Shown piece after piece: positions 1-8,620 of a stretch of DNA of 64,000 nt. Source of the stretch: JAUYMM01 sp049301455 (GTDB taxonomy: Bacteria > Patescibacteriota > Microgenomatia > UBA8517); assembly GCA_049301455.1 (NCBI GenBank), contig JBAQKY010000020.1:51682-115681 (forward strand), in the 5' to 3' direction. A program made the translations under genes and the position numbers. The notes beneath the pieces are model-generated. The model saw only the letters and a program-made list of their open reading frames with translations, was not told where the DNA came from and ran no database searches. The stretch's first letter is position 1. Each line of letters starts with the position of its first letter.

Positions 1-1896
1 ATTTCCTTTTAACGCTTTAACTGTGACAACGTAAATAACAGTTTGGTTTGAGTTTGAATTATCAAGTTTTGTTGGATTTGCAGTTTTTGTTACTAACATA
101 TACGGATTATCGGCGCCCCCGTCTAGTGATGAAGAATATGGGCTTGGTGGGACAATATAGGCACCACTATTGATTATAAAAAGAACAAAGGTAGTAAGTA
201 CTGGTACCACAATAAATAATATAATCATTGGTCCTGCAAGTGAAATAATAATTCTTGACCAAACAAATCTAATTAAATTTAAAGTTCCAAACACTGCGGC
301 GGTTGTAACACCAACACCAATTGTACCTGCTATCACAACACTTGCTAAGCCTAAAGCTATAAGGGGTCCAAATAACGGAAGTGCTCCAAAAAAAGCCATA
401 CCTCCAAAAATTAATGCAGCTTTATCTGGATTTTTCTTTATCCATTGCTTAATTTTAGATAATAGCTCGGTTCCTAACCAAACTAGTGCTGTTTGTAGTG
501 GATTTAGACCCCCTAAAACCGTAGCCGCAATTTCAGAAGTAACACCCTTTTTAACAGCTGAGGCCATCATCGTTCCCGAGGCTTTAGATAAAAAGTTATC
601 TGAAATTAAAGTTAGAACAGAACCTGCTAAACCTGTTTGTATTGTTTGTTCTGCTAAAGCAGTAGTTGGGTTATTATTTTCTAATACAGTGGTTACCCAA
701 GGATTAGCTTCAAATTCTGTAAAAACAAGAGCCTTTGGTCTTTGTAGTCCAAATTTTTCAATAATAGCATTTATTTTGTCAACTTCGCTTTCTGGTTTTT
801 TTGACTTTGTAATATTAGCTTCTTCCTTCTCTGTGAAGGAAACAATTCTTGAGTAAATAACAGAATCTGGCCTTTCATTCTCTTCAAATTCATTTAATAA
901 TCTTCCTTGATTTATTAAAAGGCTTCTGTAATTTGTGTTTATTGCCTCAATGCTTATTTCATAACTTGACCCTGGTTGTTGATTTGCAGTTAAAATGACG
1001 ACTAAGTTTTCTGGTCCATAGACTGTTTCAGCAACAGAGTTCCCATACATTTGTGCTACCGTTTGTCTCCCAAGAAGGAATAAGGATCTTTCGTTTAAAG
1101 ATAATGCCACAGATCCCCTTTTGGCCGTTTCTATTAATTCGTTTTCTAAAGTATTTTCAAATAAATCTGTGTGTCCTACTGCGTCTAATATTTTTGAATT
1201 TATATTATGTTCTATTGTGGGATTGTTGGCTTGAGAGAGAATTCCAACAGCTACCGACCTTGCAAATATTTGCTTTTCTTTTTCATTCTGGTTTTTGAAT
1301 TGTTCATCAGAAAGTTGGTCTTTGATTTTTTCAGCTAATTCATCAACATTTTCAGATTTTAGCTTCTCATGTAGAACCTTTTGGTTATCATTTAATTCTG
1401 GGGTTTCAATTTTTCCAACAGTTGCATAAATTTTTTTGCCTTTTAATTTTTCTTCGGCTAGTTTTACTCTCTCTGTTTCTTGTTGAATTCTCTTTTGTTC
1501 TTCATTAAAAATTTCTTTTTTTCTATCAACAGATCTCGCGACATCTCTTTGTGCTGTATCTCTAGCCTCTTGCGATTGAGCTTTTCTTTTCTCAAAAGAT
1601 TCGATTTTACTTTCTAAATCACCACCTGTTGTTCCGTTTGGTCCAATAGGTGCTTCGTGTTCTGCATTTATCTCTAACTTAATTGTTTCTATCCAGCTTT
1701 CAATTAATAATCCTAAATTTTCTCCTGAAGCTGATTCTGGAACATTAAACCTTCTCAAATATTTTCTTGCTTCATCAATTGGAACTTCTTTGTTTGCTTC
1801 GTGAGCCTTAATTATTTGCAAAGCTTCCAACAAATTTGCTAACGGTTCATTTTTAGGAGCTGGAATTTCTAGTATTTTTTTTAGTTCATCGTCCAT
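1..1896 (-). CDS. Large membrane protein of the type IV secretion-like locus, partial
   Basis: The reading frame is open for 632 codons from an ATG at 1896 and runs off the left edge, so the C-terminus is missing. The N-terminal third is charged and helical, with a likely coiled coil around residues 90-230 rich in K, E, Q and R. Hydrophobic stretches rich in Gly/Ala (about residues 495-526 and 547-575) look like three or four membrane segments. The last visible part (from about residue 590) contains NPYMLVTKTANPTKLDN and IYVVTV, which resembles a DUF11-type extracellular repeat. It lies 3 nt downstream of the VirB4-like gene on the same strand, so it is probably co-transcribed and envelope-associated. 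No enzymatic motif was recognised; function is inferred only from position and topology. Confidence 0.85.
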   Translation of the reverse strand, partial: MDDELKKILEIPAPKNEPLANLLEALQIIKAHEANKEVPIDEARKYLRRFNVPESASGENLGLLIESWIETIKLEINAEHEAPIGPNGTTGGDLESKIESFEKRKAQSQEARDTAQRDVARSVDRKKEIFNEEQKRIQQETERVKLAEEKLKGKKIYATVGKIETPELNDNQKVLHEKLKSENVDELAEKIKDQLSDEQFKNQNEKEKQIFARSVAVGILSQANNPTIEHNINSKILDAVGHTDLFENTLENELIETAKRGSVALSLNERSLFLLGRQTVAQMYGNSVAETVYGPENLVVILTANQQPGSSYEISIEAINTNYRSLLINQGRLLNEFEENERPDSVIYSRIVSFTEKEEANITKSKKPESEVDKINAIIEKFGLQRPKALVFTEFEANPWVTTVLENNNPTTALAEQTIQTGLAGSVLTLISDNFLSKASGTMMASAVKKGVTSEIAATVLGGLNPLQTALVWLGTELLSKIKQWIKKNPDKAALIFGGMAFFGALPLFGPLIALGLASVVIAGTIGVGVTTAAVFGTLNLIRFVWSRIIISLAGPMIILFIVVPVLTTFVLFIINSGAYIVPPSPYSSSLDGGADNPYMLVTKTANPTKLDNSNSNQTVIYVVTVKALKGN

Positions 1897-1899
1897 GTT

Positions 1900-3756
1900 T
1901 TATTCTTGTCTATTCCACGCTTTAGTGTTTGGCATTGTTGATGCTGGATTGTCTTGTGGTTTTGTATTAATTAATTGATGTTCTGCTTCACTAGCAACAA
2001 TTCTAATAGGAGCATGGTGTGGTCCTGCAAAGAATATTCCCTCCCCTACATTTGCAGCCATTAGAAGTTGTTTTTCTCCTTGTGAAAGGTAAAAGATCTC
2101 CCCTAGTTTGTCTATTGCTGTTGGTGATTGCTTCAAAAGTAGCCTTAACGCAGAGTTTGTAACAATGGCTTTACCAATATCTTGGCCAAGGAAGTCTTCG
2201 ACGTCCTGAGTGATAGTTGTTAAGCCTAGATAGTACTTTCTGGCTCTTTTTACAACAGACCAAAGGAATTGTGCAGTATCTGGATATTTCATCATTTGCC
2301 ATGCCTCTTCAACAATTAAGATTCTTCTTTTTATATCTCTTTTGACTCTGGTCCAGATATAGTCAAGAATCATAAACATGATAATTGGGCGGATTGCATC
2401 TTGAATATCTTTAACAGAAAAAACAGTAAACGGATTATTTAGATCTATGTTTGTTTGTTTATCAAAAATACCTTGGAATGAACCTCTAATAAACTTTTCA
2501 ATACGTGAGGCAAGATCAAGTGCTTCTGGAACTTCCATACCAATTAATGTTTTATAAAGATCCTCCATTAATGGTGGTTCTTTTGTTTGTGTTACTGGGT
2601 CATTAGTTATTCCTTTTGCTTTATAAGTCATAATTAAAGCCCTATCAAGCATAGCTTCTTGTGTTGGAGTAATTTGGCCCATTATAACTTTCATCAAAGA
2701 ATGAAGTGATAATATCTTTAGTCCTAGTTGGTTCTCACCTTCTTCTTGTATTTGTGTTAAATCGAATGGATTGATTTTTGAAGGGCTATTATAAGAGAAA
2801 GCGATGTATTGACCGCCTACAGCATCACAAAGGGCTTTATACTCTGCTTCAGGGTCTAGAATGATAACTTCTGAGCCGATCATTAACGACCTAACTGCTT
2901 CTGTTTTGACAAAATAACTTTTACCAGCACCTGAAGTAGCAAAGACTGTCATGTTTCCATTTTCCAAACTAAATCTATCAAAAATAATAAATGATTCGTT
3001 TTGTGAGTTTATGCCATACAAAATTCCTTTGTCTGAAGAAAGCTCAGCCGATGTAAATGGAAAAGTAGTAGCTACTGAGGTGGTATCCATATTTCTAGTG
3101 ATTGAAAGCCTGTCTTGCCCATATGGGGCTGTTGAAAGAAAACCCATTCGTTGATCAAGTGTTGCATTTTTAGCAACAATAAGAAGCGATCCAAGTGTTG
3201 ACATTACCTGCCTCGAAACGTTATTAAGCTCATCAACTGTGTTTGCTGGAATAGTTATGTAAAAAGAGAACTCGTAATATCTTTCAATGCCTTTAACAAG
3301 TTGTTCTTGTAATGCCCTTGCATCTTCGAGCTTGGCGGTAGTTGATGGGTCAACAATCCTTCCTCTTTGGATATCTGTTGATAGTTCAGCCTCCATTTCG
3401 GCAATTTTGCGACGAAGATCATCAAGAACTGATTTACCAGCTACAGGATAAATATAAAAACTCATATCGAGTGAGGAGTTAAAATTAACAACAGGTTCAA
3501 GCCAACCAGGTGCAACAAAACGTGGGTAACCTGCGATAAATATTGTTCTGTAGTAAACGTTGTTAACTTTTACATAATCAAAATCAACTTCGACATGGTC
3601 AGATGAAATCACATCGTGTAGTGTCATTTCTCCGCTTGCAACAATTAAGTTAGGATTTGTTATCTTTGGCTTTACTGATTCAGTGTATTTTGCATCCCCT
3701 GTCTCGAGTGGCTTGTTTTGGTCAGTTGCCTGTGTTGTGTTTGTATTGTTTTGCAT
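1900..3756 (-). CDS. VirB4/TraC-like secretion ATPase
   Basis: A 618-residue VirB4-family (CagE/TrbE/VirB4) ATPase, the cytoplasmic motor of type IV secretion and conjugative pilus machines. An N-terminal VirB4-like region (about residues 40-260) precedes the RecA-like domain. Walker A is ATSGAGKS at about 274-281, Walker B is ILIVEEAW at about 479-486, and a conserved glutamine follows in TTITQDVEDF. The ATP site therefore looks intact. It sits between a stand-alone TraC-like N-domain protein upstream (12 nt gap) and the large membrane protein downstream (3 nt gap), in one minus-strand operon. Such loci are common in CPR genomes, where they may drive pili or DNA uptake; which of these applies here cannot be told. 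No relaxase or VirD4-type coupling protein is visible in the window. Confidence 0.95.
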   Translation of the reverse strand: MQNNTNTTQATDQNKPLETGDAKYTESVKPKITNPNLIVASGEMTLHDVISSDHVEVDFDYVKVNNVYYRTIFIAGYPRFVAPGWLEPVVNFNSSLDMSFYIYPVAGKSVLDDLRRKIAEMEAELSTDIQRGRIVDPSTTAKLEDARALQEQLVKGIERYYEFSFYITIPANTVDELNNVSRQVMSTLGSLLIVAKNATLDQRMGFLSTAPYGQDRLSITRNMDTTSVATTFPFTSAELSSDKGILYGINSQNESFIIFDRFSLENGNMTVFATSGAGKSYFVKTEAVRSLMIGSEVIILDPEAEYKALCDAVGGQYIAFSYNSPSKINPFDLTQIQEEGENQLGLKILSLHSLMKVIMGQITPTQEAMLDRALIMTYKAKGITNDPVTQTKEPPLMEDLYKTLIGMEVPEALDLASRIEKFIRGSFQGIFDKQTNIDLNNPFTVFSVKDIQDAIRPIIMFMILDYIWTRVKRDIKRRILIVEEAWQMMKYPDTAQFLWSVVKRARKYYLGLTTITQDVEDFLGQDIGKAIVTNSALRLLLKQSPTAIDKLGEIFYLSQGEKQLLMAANVGEGIFFAGPHHAPIRIVASEAEHQLINTKPQDNPASTMPNTKAWNRQE

Positions 3757-3768
3757 GTCTTTTTTTTG

Positions 3769-4635
3769 TTAAATATCTTTCTTAACTGCTGGTGGTTCAG
3801 GATTATTTATCTGATAATAGAGATCAACTAGTTCACTTGTGGTTAGCTGTTTTAATTTTAAACCTAATCTACTAGCCTGTCGTATTAAATGGTCTCGTTT
3901 TGGAAACAATGTCACTTTTGCTTTTTTAACAACATAGTCTTTTGGAAATGGCAAAGGTCCTCTTTTTAGTGCTGTCATTGCTGATTTTGTTACCCCTAAT
4001 TCTAAAGAGTTAAAAGGAATTACAATGAAAAATCTTTTACCCAAGACTGTTTTTTTCTTAATAGACTCTGTTATGAAATGTCTGTAGTCATCAGTTATAG
4101 CTGCAAGTTTAGGATTTGTGATTTTTTTAGATGCTTCATCAAAAAATCTTATATATCCAGAGATATCTTTTCTTTGAGTTCTGACCATGATTTGAATTGA
4201 AAAAGAAAGTGAATTAATTAGCGCGGCATATGCTGCTACTACTGCACCCTGTTCTTTTTCAGATAATAATCCAAAGTTTAAGGATGATGTTTCGAGAACA
4301 ATTGCTGCACCACCATCTTTATATAAAACCACATCATCAACAATGTCTGATATTGGTAGATGGTCTTGTGTGGTTGAAACAAGTGGCATATCAGGTGTGC
4401 CAAAATATGGTATTTTTGATACTAACTTTGCAAGGTTTTCTTTCCAGTTAGGCGATATCCCGTTGGTTTTTGGGGTGGTTGTGGTAGCATTTTCCATTTT
4501 TGGATTTTGGGTTGTTGATGTGGCTGCTTGTTCCGGCGTTACTTGAACAGAAACAGACTCTTTTTTATTTTCAACAATTGGAAGATTTGCTGGAACTGTT
4601 TGGTTGTTGTTTTGTAAATTTTGTGTATTGTCCAT
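3769..4635 (-). CDS. Stand-alone TraC/VirB4 N-terminal-domain protein
   Basis: A 288-residue protein with a low-complexity Asn/Thr/Gln-rich N-terminus (1-65) and a globular part from about residue 75. The string LPISDIVDDVVLYKDGG followed by alternating beta strands matches the N-terminal domain of TraC/VirB4-type proteins. It has no Walker A or B motif, so it is not an ATPase itself. It is placed directly upstream of the VirB4-like gene on the same strand, with a 27 nt gap to the PrgI-like gene before it. I infer a structural partner of the ATPase or a second copy of its membrane-docking domain. Confidence 0.8.
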   Translation of the reverse strand: MDNTQNLQNNNQTVPANLPIVENKKESVSVQVTPEQAATSTTQNPKMENATTTTPKTNGISPNWKENLAKLVSKIPYFGTPDMPLVSTTQDHLPISDIVDDVVLYKDGGAAIVLETSSLNFGLLSEKEQGAVVAAYAALINSLSFSIQIMVRTQRKDISGYIRFFDEASKKITNPKLAAITDDYRHFITESIKKKTVLGKRFFIVIPFNSLELGVTKSAMTALKRGPLPFPKDYVVKKAKVTLFPKRDHLIRQASRLGLKLKQLTTSELVDLYYQINNPEPPAVKKDI

Positions 4636-4662
4636 ATTTATATTTTATATTAGCAATTTCAT

Positions 4663-5712
4663 TTATATTTTAGCTCCTTTAATTGCGATAGGTGGAATCA
4701 TTTCTCCCACAGCATCAAACGAAACAGGTTCAAATTTAAAGCCATCTTTTTCAGTTGTTACCTCGTATTTTCCATTAGCAAGTGGGGTAACAATAATGAA
4801 ATGCCCGGCCTTATTACTTTTTAATGCTCTAACAGGTCTACCTGCAGAATCTTTTATTTCTAGAATTGCCCCCTCAACTATTTTTCGATCCGCGTCCATT
4901 ACTTGACCTACAATTGTGTTTATTGCAATTGGAGGTGATGGTGGAGCTGCATCTACTGAAAATTCTACAGTGCTTGATGTAATTTCTTTCTCTTCTATCT
5001 TTTGACCGTCAATATTTGTTATCTCAGCTTGCGGTGTGTTTAGTGGTGCAGACTCCTGAACAACTAACTTTGGTGCAGATTTTGTGATTACAGTTGGAAC
5101 TTGTTGTGGAACTGTTAGTGGAGCAGGAGTAGGTGGTATTGCTTTATTTGGTTCAGGGTTTTGTGTTTGGATAGTTGTTGGTGACACAAAAGGTGCAGTT
5201 GGGGCAGTAGGATTATTAATATGTTGTGTTTGAACGACAGAGGTTTGTACTGGTGTGCTTGCAGGAGTATTTGAAACGTTCCATAGTCCTCCAATTTTTG
5301 AAAGGAATGACTTTTCAGCATCCTCTAAATTGGTAGTGTTTTTGTCTGTAGTTTGACTGTTTGGTGTGGGAATTGTTGTGATTGTAGGAACAACAGCTTC
5401 TTCTGTGTAGAAAACTGGTGGTTTATCTGTTTTTTTCCAAGTATATAAAGTAGGGGAATAAATACTTCTGAAAAAAGCAATAATCCATTTTTCTAATGGG
5501 CGTTCTTGAAACGGTAAAAAGGCCATTGCTGCACCCATACCTGCAAAAAACAAAATCAAAGGCCATTTAATGATTGGGTGGAGTGGGGTGGAATAGAAAA
5601 TTAAAGAAATAATAACACCACCAGCAACTTGAAAAAATTGTTTTAGAGTCATATCTCCTACTAATTTGAATTGATATGAACTTATCTGTTGTGGTATTGG
5701 GTGTTGCTCCAT
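4663..5712 (-). CDS. PrgI-family membrane protein with C-terminal carboxypeptidase-regulatory-like domain
   Basis: A 349-residue protein. Residues 1-100 look like the PrgI family (short N-terminus, two membrane helices at about 26-45 and 48-66, then an FQERPLEKW region), which accompanies VirB4 in Gram-positive and CPR secretion loci. Residues 110-255 are a long Pro/Thr/Gln-rich linker. Residues 260-349 contain NTIVGQVMD, GAILEIKDSAG and GKYEVTTEKDGF, typical of a carboxypeptidase-D regulatory-like (beta-sandwich) domain. It is the first gene of the minus-strand VirB4 operon. Start: ATG at 5712, with a TACGAT hexamer (5719-5724) 6 nt upstream, which suits a leaderless mRNA. Confidence 0.88.
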   Translation of the reverse strand: MEQHPIPQQISSYQFKLVGDMTLKQFFQVAGGVIISLIFYSTPLHPIIKWPLILFFAGMGAAMAFLPFQERPLEKWIIAFFRSIYSPTLYTWKKTDKPPVFYTEEAVVPTITTIPTPNSQTTDKNTTNLEDAEKSFLSKIGGLWNVSNTPASTPVQTSVVQTQHINNPTAPTAPFVSPTTIQTQNPEPNKAIPPTPAPLTVPQQVPTVITKSAPKLVVQESAPLNTPQAEITNIDGQKIEEKEITSSTVEFSVDAAPPSPPIAINTIVGQVMDADRKIVEGAILEIKDSAGRPVRALKSNKAGHFIIVTPLANGKYEVTTEKDGFKFEPVSFDAVGEMIPPIAIKGAKI

Positions 5713-5813
5713 TAATTAATCGTACTATGTGAAGGTTTTGGCGCAACTGTTGGCTTATTTTCACAAGGGTTGGAAATGAAATAAATATCATAAAAATGAT
5801 ATAATTCACGTAT
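5713..5813. promoter_or_regulatory. Divergent promoter region, VirB4 operon / 729-aa gene
   Basis: About 100 bp between divergent genes. On the plus strand TATAAT at 5800-5805 ends 8 nt before the ATG at 5814. On the minus strand TACGAT (plus 5719-5724) ends 6 nt before the ATG at 5712. No Shine-Dalgarno sequence precedes either start, so both transcripts are probably leaderless. No clear -35 box was identified. Confidence 0.55.
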
Positions 5814-8003
5814 ATGGCAGAAGGTAGACCTGGTGTCGATGGCAAAAGTATAAATACTGATGTTGCAAGTTTTACTCCAAGAGATGGCGTGATTTCTGTT
5901 GGGGCTAAAGACGCTGTAACAGGAGCTCCAGTACAAGCTGAAGCTCTTTCTTCTGGTGATTCAGATAGATTCAGGAAGCTTTCTGAAACAAAGGAAGTAA
6001 AATCAAAAAGCAACCCTGAAAACCCAAACGCGACCAAGAAAAATGGAGAGTATAAACAAACCAACAATAAACCTGAAACTAAACATACTCAAAAAGAGGC
6101 TCCTATGAAAAGCGAATATTCTAGTGATAATAATAGTAAAGTTGATGAAAAGAAAGAGAAAGGTGTTAAATCAGAAGAAGACTTTGGGTCTATGGATTTT
6201 TCTGAACTCAATAGTTTACGAAGGAATTTTACGATAGAGGGGACGAGGAGACAAAACGCTGAAGACGAGTTTAACCGGAGGGTCAAAAATTTTACAAATT
6301 TGAGAGAAGGCGAAATTGTTGGAGAGATAAGACATACATATTTAAATTTAGTAAGAAATACCAATTGGGATGGTTTGTTTGGAGCAATCACTACTGCCGC
6401 AACAGAGCTTGAATCCTCTTTTGCTAGATCAGTAGAAGGGCAAAAACACCCCGAACTTAGAGGGGTGATTACAGAAGTGCTTCGAGTAGAAAGGGCACAG
6501 CTTTTACTAGAAGGAATGAGAAGGCGCGGTATTAGAGATACTAACACTCAATGGTTAACAACGCATGGGTATACGCCAACTGAAATATCTAGATTTAGAG
6601 AGCTATCACTTCCTATTAATGCGGTATTGGACCTTGAAAGAACTCCTATTAATACTTTGGCAAATATGGTTGGACAAGACCTTGTTGTTAATGTACCTCA
6701 GCCATCATCCCTTTCTGCTGCAGAGATGGAAAATGCTGTTCAAAGAGGAACGGAAAAAGCAATAAATGCCCCAAGCATAGAAGCAGAAAGACAAGCTTTT
6801 AGAACAGCTGAGTATCAGATGGTAAGTGTTCCTCCTGTAGATTCTAGAACTAAATTTTTACTAACTGCAGAAAATCGTGAAATATTGATTTGGGACGCTA
6901 GGGCAAAACTCTCAAGAGCCTGTGCAATTAAAATGTCTGGAGGAATGAATGAAATTGCAAACAACCCTGAAGCTAAGACATTTACAAACGAGCAAGAGCA
7001 ATTGTTACTGTCAGTCCCAGGAGTACTGGAAGCGATCTCTTTAGAGGCATATCTAATAGTTAATGGTGCTGAGATGAACGCTGCCCTTAAGAACAATGGA
7101 CCGGAATTACCAGAAACGATATTTGATATTACAGAAGAAGGAGCTCTTTCTAGGATGAGGCAAGCTAAGGTCGATTGGTTGATGACATATAGAAATTTAA
7201 ATGAAGACCAAGCAAAAGATGCTGAAGCAATATCGAGGAATTTTGTTTATTTAAACGATTTAGTTGAAGACTTTGATTCTAAGGCTGATAAAAACGATAA
7301 ACGGACAAAAGAAGATCATAAATATATTCCGAACTCGATGCCAAAATTAAAATCGGTAGCAGTTCATCAGACAATGCATTTACAAGAGAGACTTGAAGCA
7401 AAAAACAAAGGTGATTCAAACTGGTCTGCGTTAGGAGCATACGCAAACAGCCACCCAAAACAAATAGAAGGTCTATTGCCTCTTAATTTATTTAAAAGCG
7501 CGTTGGAAATTGGTAGAGATCAAAATTCAATAGATCATACTAGAAAGATTGGACCTCCTGACAATGAAGGAGTATCACTACTTGAAGTGTTTGTAGGAAA
7601 TGGGGTTAAACTAGCCGTTGATCCTAGGAATATTAATTTAGTGATGCCTGCGATCTCACATCCAAATGCTAGAGAAGGTAGGCTTAGTGGTTATTGCGCA
7701 GTAACTTTAAGTGCTGCTGCAACTGTTTTAGGCTCACTTAGTAAGCCTAACGAAATTGTTAATTCTAAAAACTGGGCTCCGTTGGGGGATGCATTTAGAG
7801 ATTTAGATGTTGATCCGAAATATAGGCAGAACATTGCAATTGCAATTGTCGGGGTTAACACCTCTCCGTTTGCACTTGGTTTTGGACCCGCAATAGGTTG
7901 GGGTAAGTGGTGGGAATATAGAAGAAAAGAAATTGAAAGATCTGACCCCAACTTTTTCAGTTGGTCTTGGGGAAAGGCATTCCGCAAGATATTTGGGAAA
8001 TAA
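5814..8003 (+). CDS. Unrecognised large soluble protein inside the secretion locus
   Basis: A 729-residue protein that I do not recognise. There is no signal peptide. Residues 40-125 are low-complexity and strongly charged (Lys/Glu/Asn), and the rest looks predominantly alpha-helical. The only mildly hydrophobic stretches lie near the C-terminus (around YCAVTLSAAATVLGSL and IAIAIVGVNTSPFALGFG) and end in a basic, aromatic tail (WWEYRRKEIERSD, then SWSWGKAFRKIFGK). It is the only plus-strand gene within the first 13 kb and separates the VirB4 operon from the VirB6/pilin operon. A role as a cytoplasmic partner or substrate of the secretion system is inference from position only. Confidence 0.85.
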   Translation: MAEGRPGVDGKSINTDVASFTPRDGVISVGAKDAVTGAPVQAEALSSGDSDRFRKLSETKEVKSKSNPENPNATKKNGEYKQTNNKPETKHTQKEAPMKSEYSSDNNSKVDEKKEKGVKSEEDFGSMDFSELNSLRRNFTIEGTRRQNAEDEFNRRVKNFTNLREGEIVGEIRHTYLNLVRNTNWDGLFGAITTAATELESSFARSVEGQKHPELRGVITEVLRVERAQLLLEGMRRRGIRDTNTQWLTTHGYTPTEISRFRELSLPINAVLDLERTPINTLANMVGQDLVVNVPQPSSLSAAEMENAVQRGTEKAINAPSIEAERQAFRTAEYQMVSVPPVDSRTKFLLTAENREILIWDARAKLSRACAIKMSGGMNEIANNPEAKTFTNEQEQLLLSVPGVLEAISLEAYLIVNGAEMNAALKNNGPELPETIFDITEEGALSRMRQAKVDWLMTYRNLNEDQAKDAEAISRNFVYLNDLVEDFDSKADKNDKRTKEDHKYIPNSMPKLKSVAVHQTMHLQERLEAKNKGDSNWSALGAYANSHPKQIEGLLPLNLFKSALEIGRDQNSIDHTRKIGPPDNEGVSLLEVFVGNGVKLAVDPRNINLVMPAISHPNAREGRLSGYCAVTLSAAATVLGSLSKPNEIVNSKNWAPLGDAFRDLDVDPKYRQNIAIAIVGVNTSPFALGFGPAIGWGKWWEYRRKEIERSDPNFFSWSWGKAFRKIFGK

Positions 8004-8019
8004 AAATAGGTATTTACTA

Positions 8020-8613
8020 TTAAAAAATAAAAGGGAACATTTTTTTAGTTGAGTTTTTGTAAATTTGATATTCTTTACCATAATATTTCATCAATAACTC
8101 TTCTTCTTTGTTAATGTGATTGTTCATAATCAAAAACAAAAAAATAAACATCGGCAAAAATAGCCAACTGTTTACAATCAACTCATATCCCACACATTGT
8201 AAAATAATTGACATGTAAATTGGATGTCTTGAATATTTAAAGATTCCGTCTTTAACCAATTTTTGGTTATTTTTGATTCTATAGTAAGCTAAGGCCGTCC
8301 AAGAATACCCCAGATCCTTTAATGCTTTTATTGAAATATAAACCCCATTGAGAACAAAAACATATCCAATTGTTATGACTACGGTTTGAGTGTATTTGCT
8401 GTTAAATATTGGTAGTAAAGTAAAAAAAAATTGAAAAGTGAATAATATAATTATTGTACAGAGAATTATAAAAACAATAAGCATCTGTTTTGATTTATAT
8501 TCTCCTTCAATCAATGTATCTTTGCTGTTGTAACTTGGTTGTTTTCTCCAAATAACAGCTTGAGAAAGGATGACTAAAACTGCAGGTATAATATATAAAG
8601 AGTTTTCTAGCAT
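8020..8613 (-). CDS. Isoprenylcysteine carboxyl methyltransferase-like membrane protein
   Basis: A 197-residue integral membrane protein with about five hydrophobic segments. The C-terminal half carries LVKDGIFKYSRHPIYMS and, later, EEELLMKYYGKEYQIYKN, the pattern of the ICMT/PEMT/NnrU methyltransferase family, where the R-H-P region helps bind SAM. The acceptor is unknown; bacterial members methylate lipids or small molecules. It ends 16 nt from the convergent 729-aa gene and starts 7 nt after the stop of the VirB6-like gene, so it may be read as the last gene of that operon, although it has no evident link to secretion. Confidence 0.85.
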   Translation of the reverse strand: MLENSLYIIPAVLVILSQAVIWRKQPSYNSKDTLIEGEYKSKQMLIVFIILCTIIILFTFQFFFTLLPIFNSKYTQTVVITIGYVFVLNGVYISIKALKDLGYSWTALAYYRIKNNQKLVKDGIFKYSRHPIYMSIILQCVGYELIVNSWLFLPMFIFLFLIMNNHINKEEELLMKYYGKEYQIYKNSTKKMFPFIF

Positions 8614-8620
8614 ATATTAA

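Noticed and set aside
170..856. Plus-strand open frame of 228 codons at the left edge
   Set aside because: It lies opposite the continuous 632-codon minus-strand frame, whose composition and coiled-coil/membrane pattern are protein-like; the plus frame has low-complexity Ile/Thr/Pro content typical of an antisense shadow.
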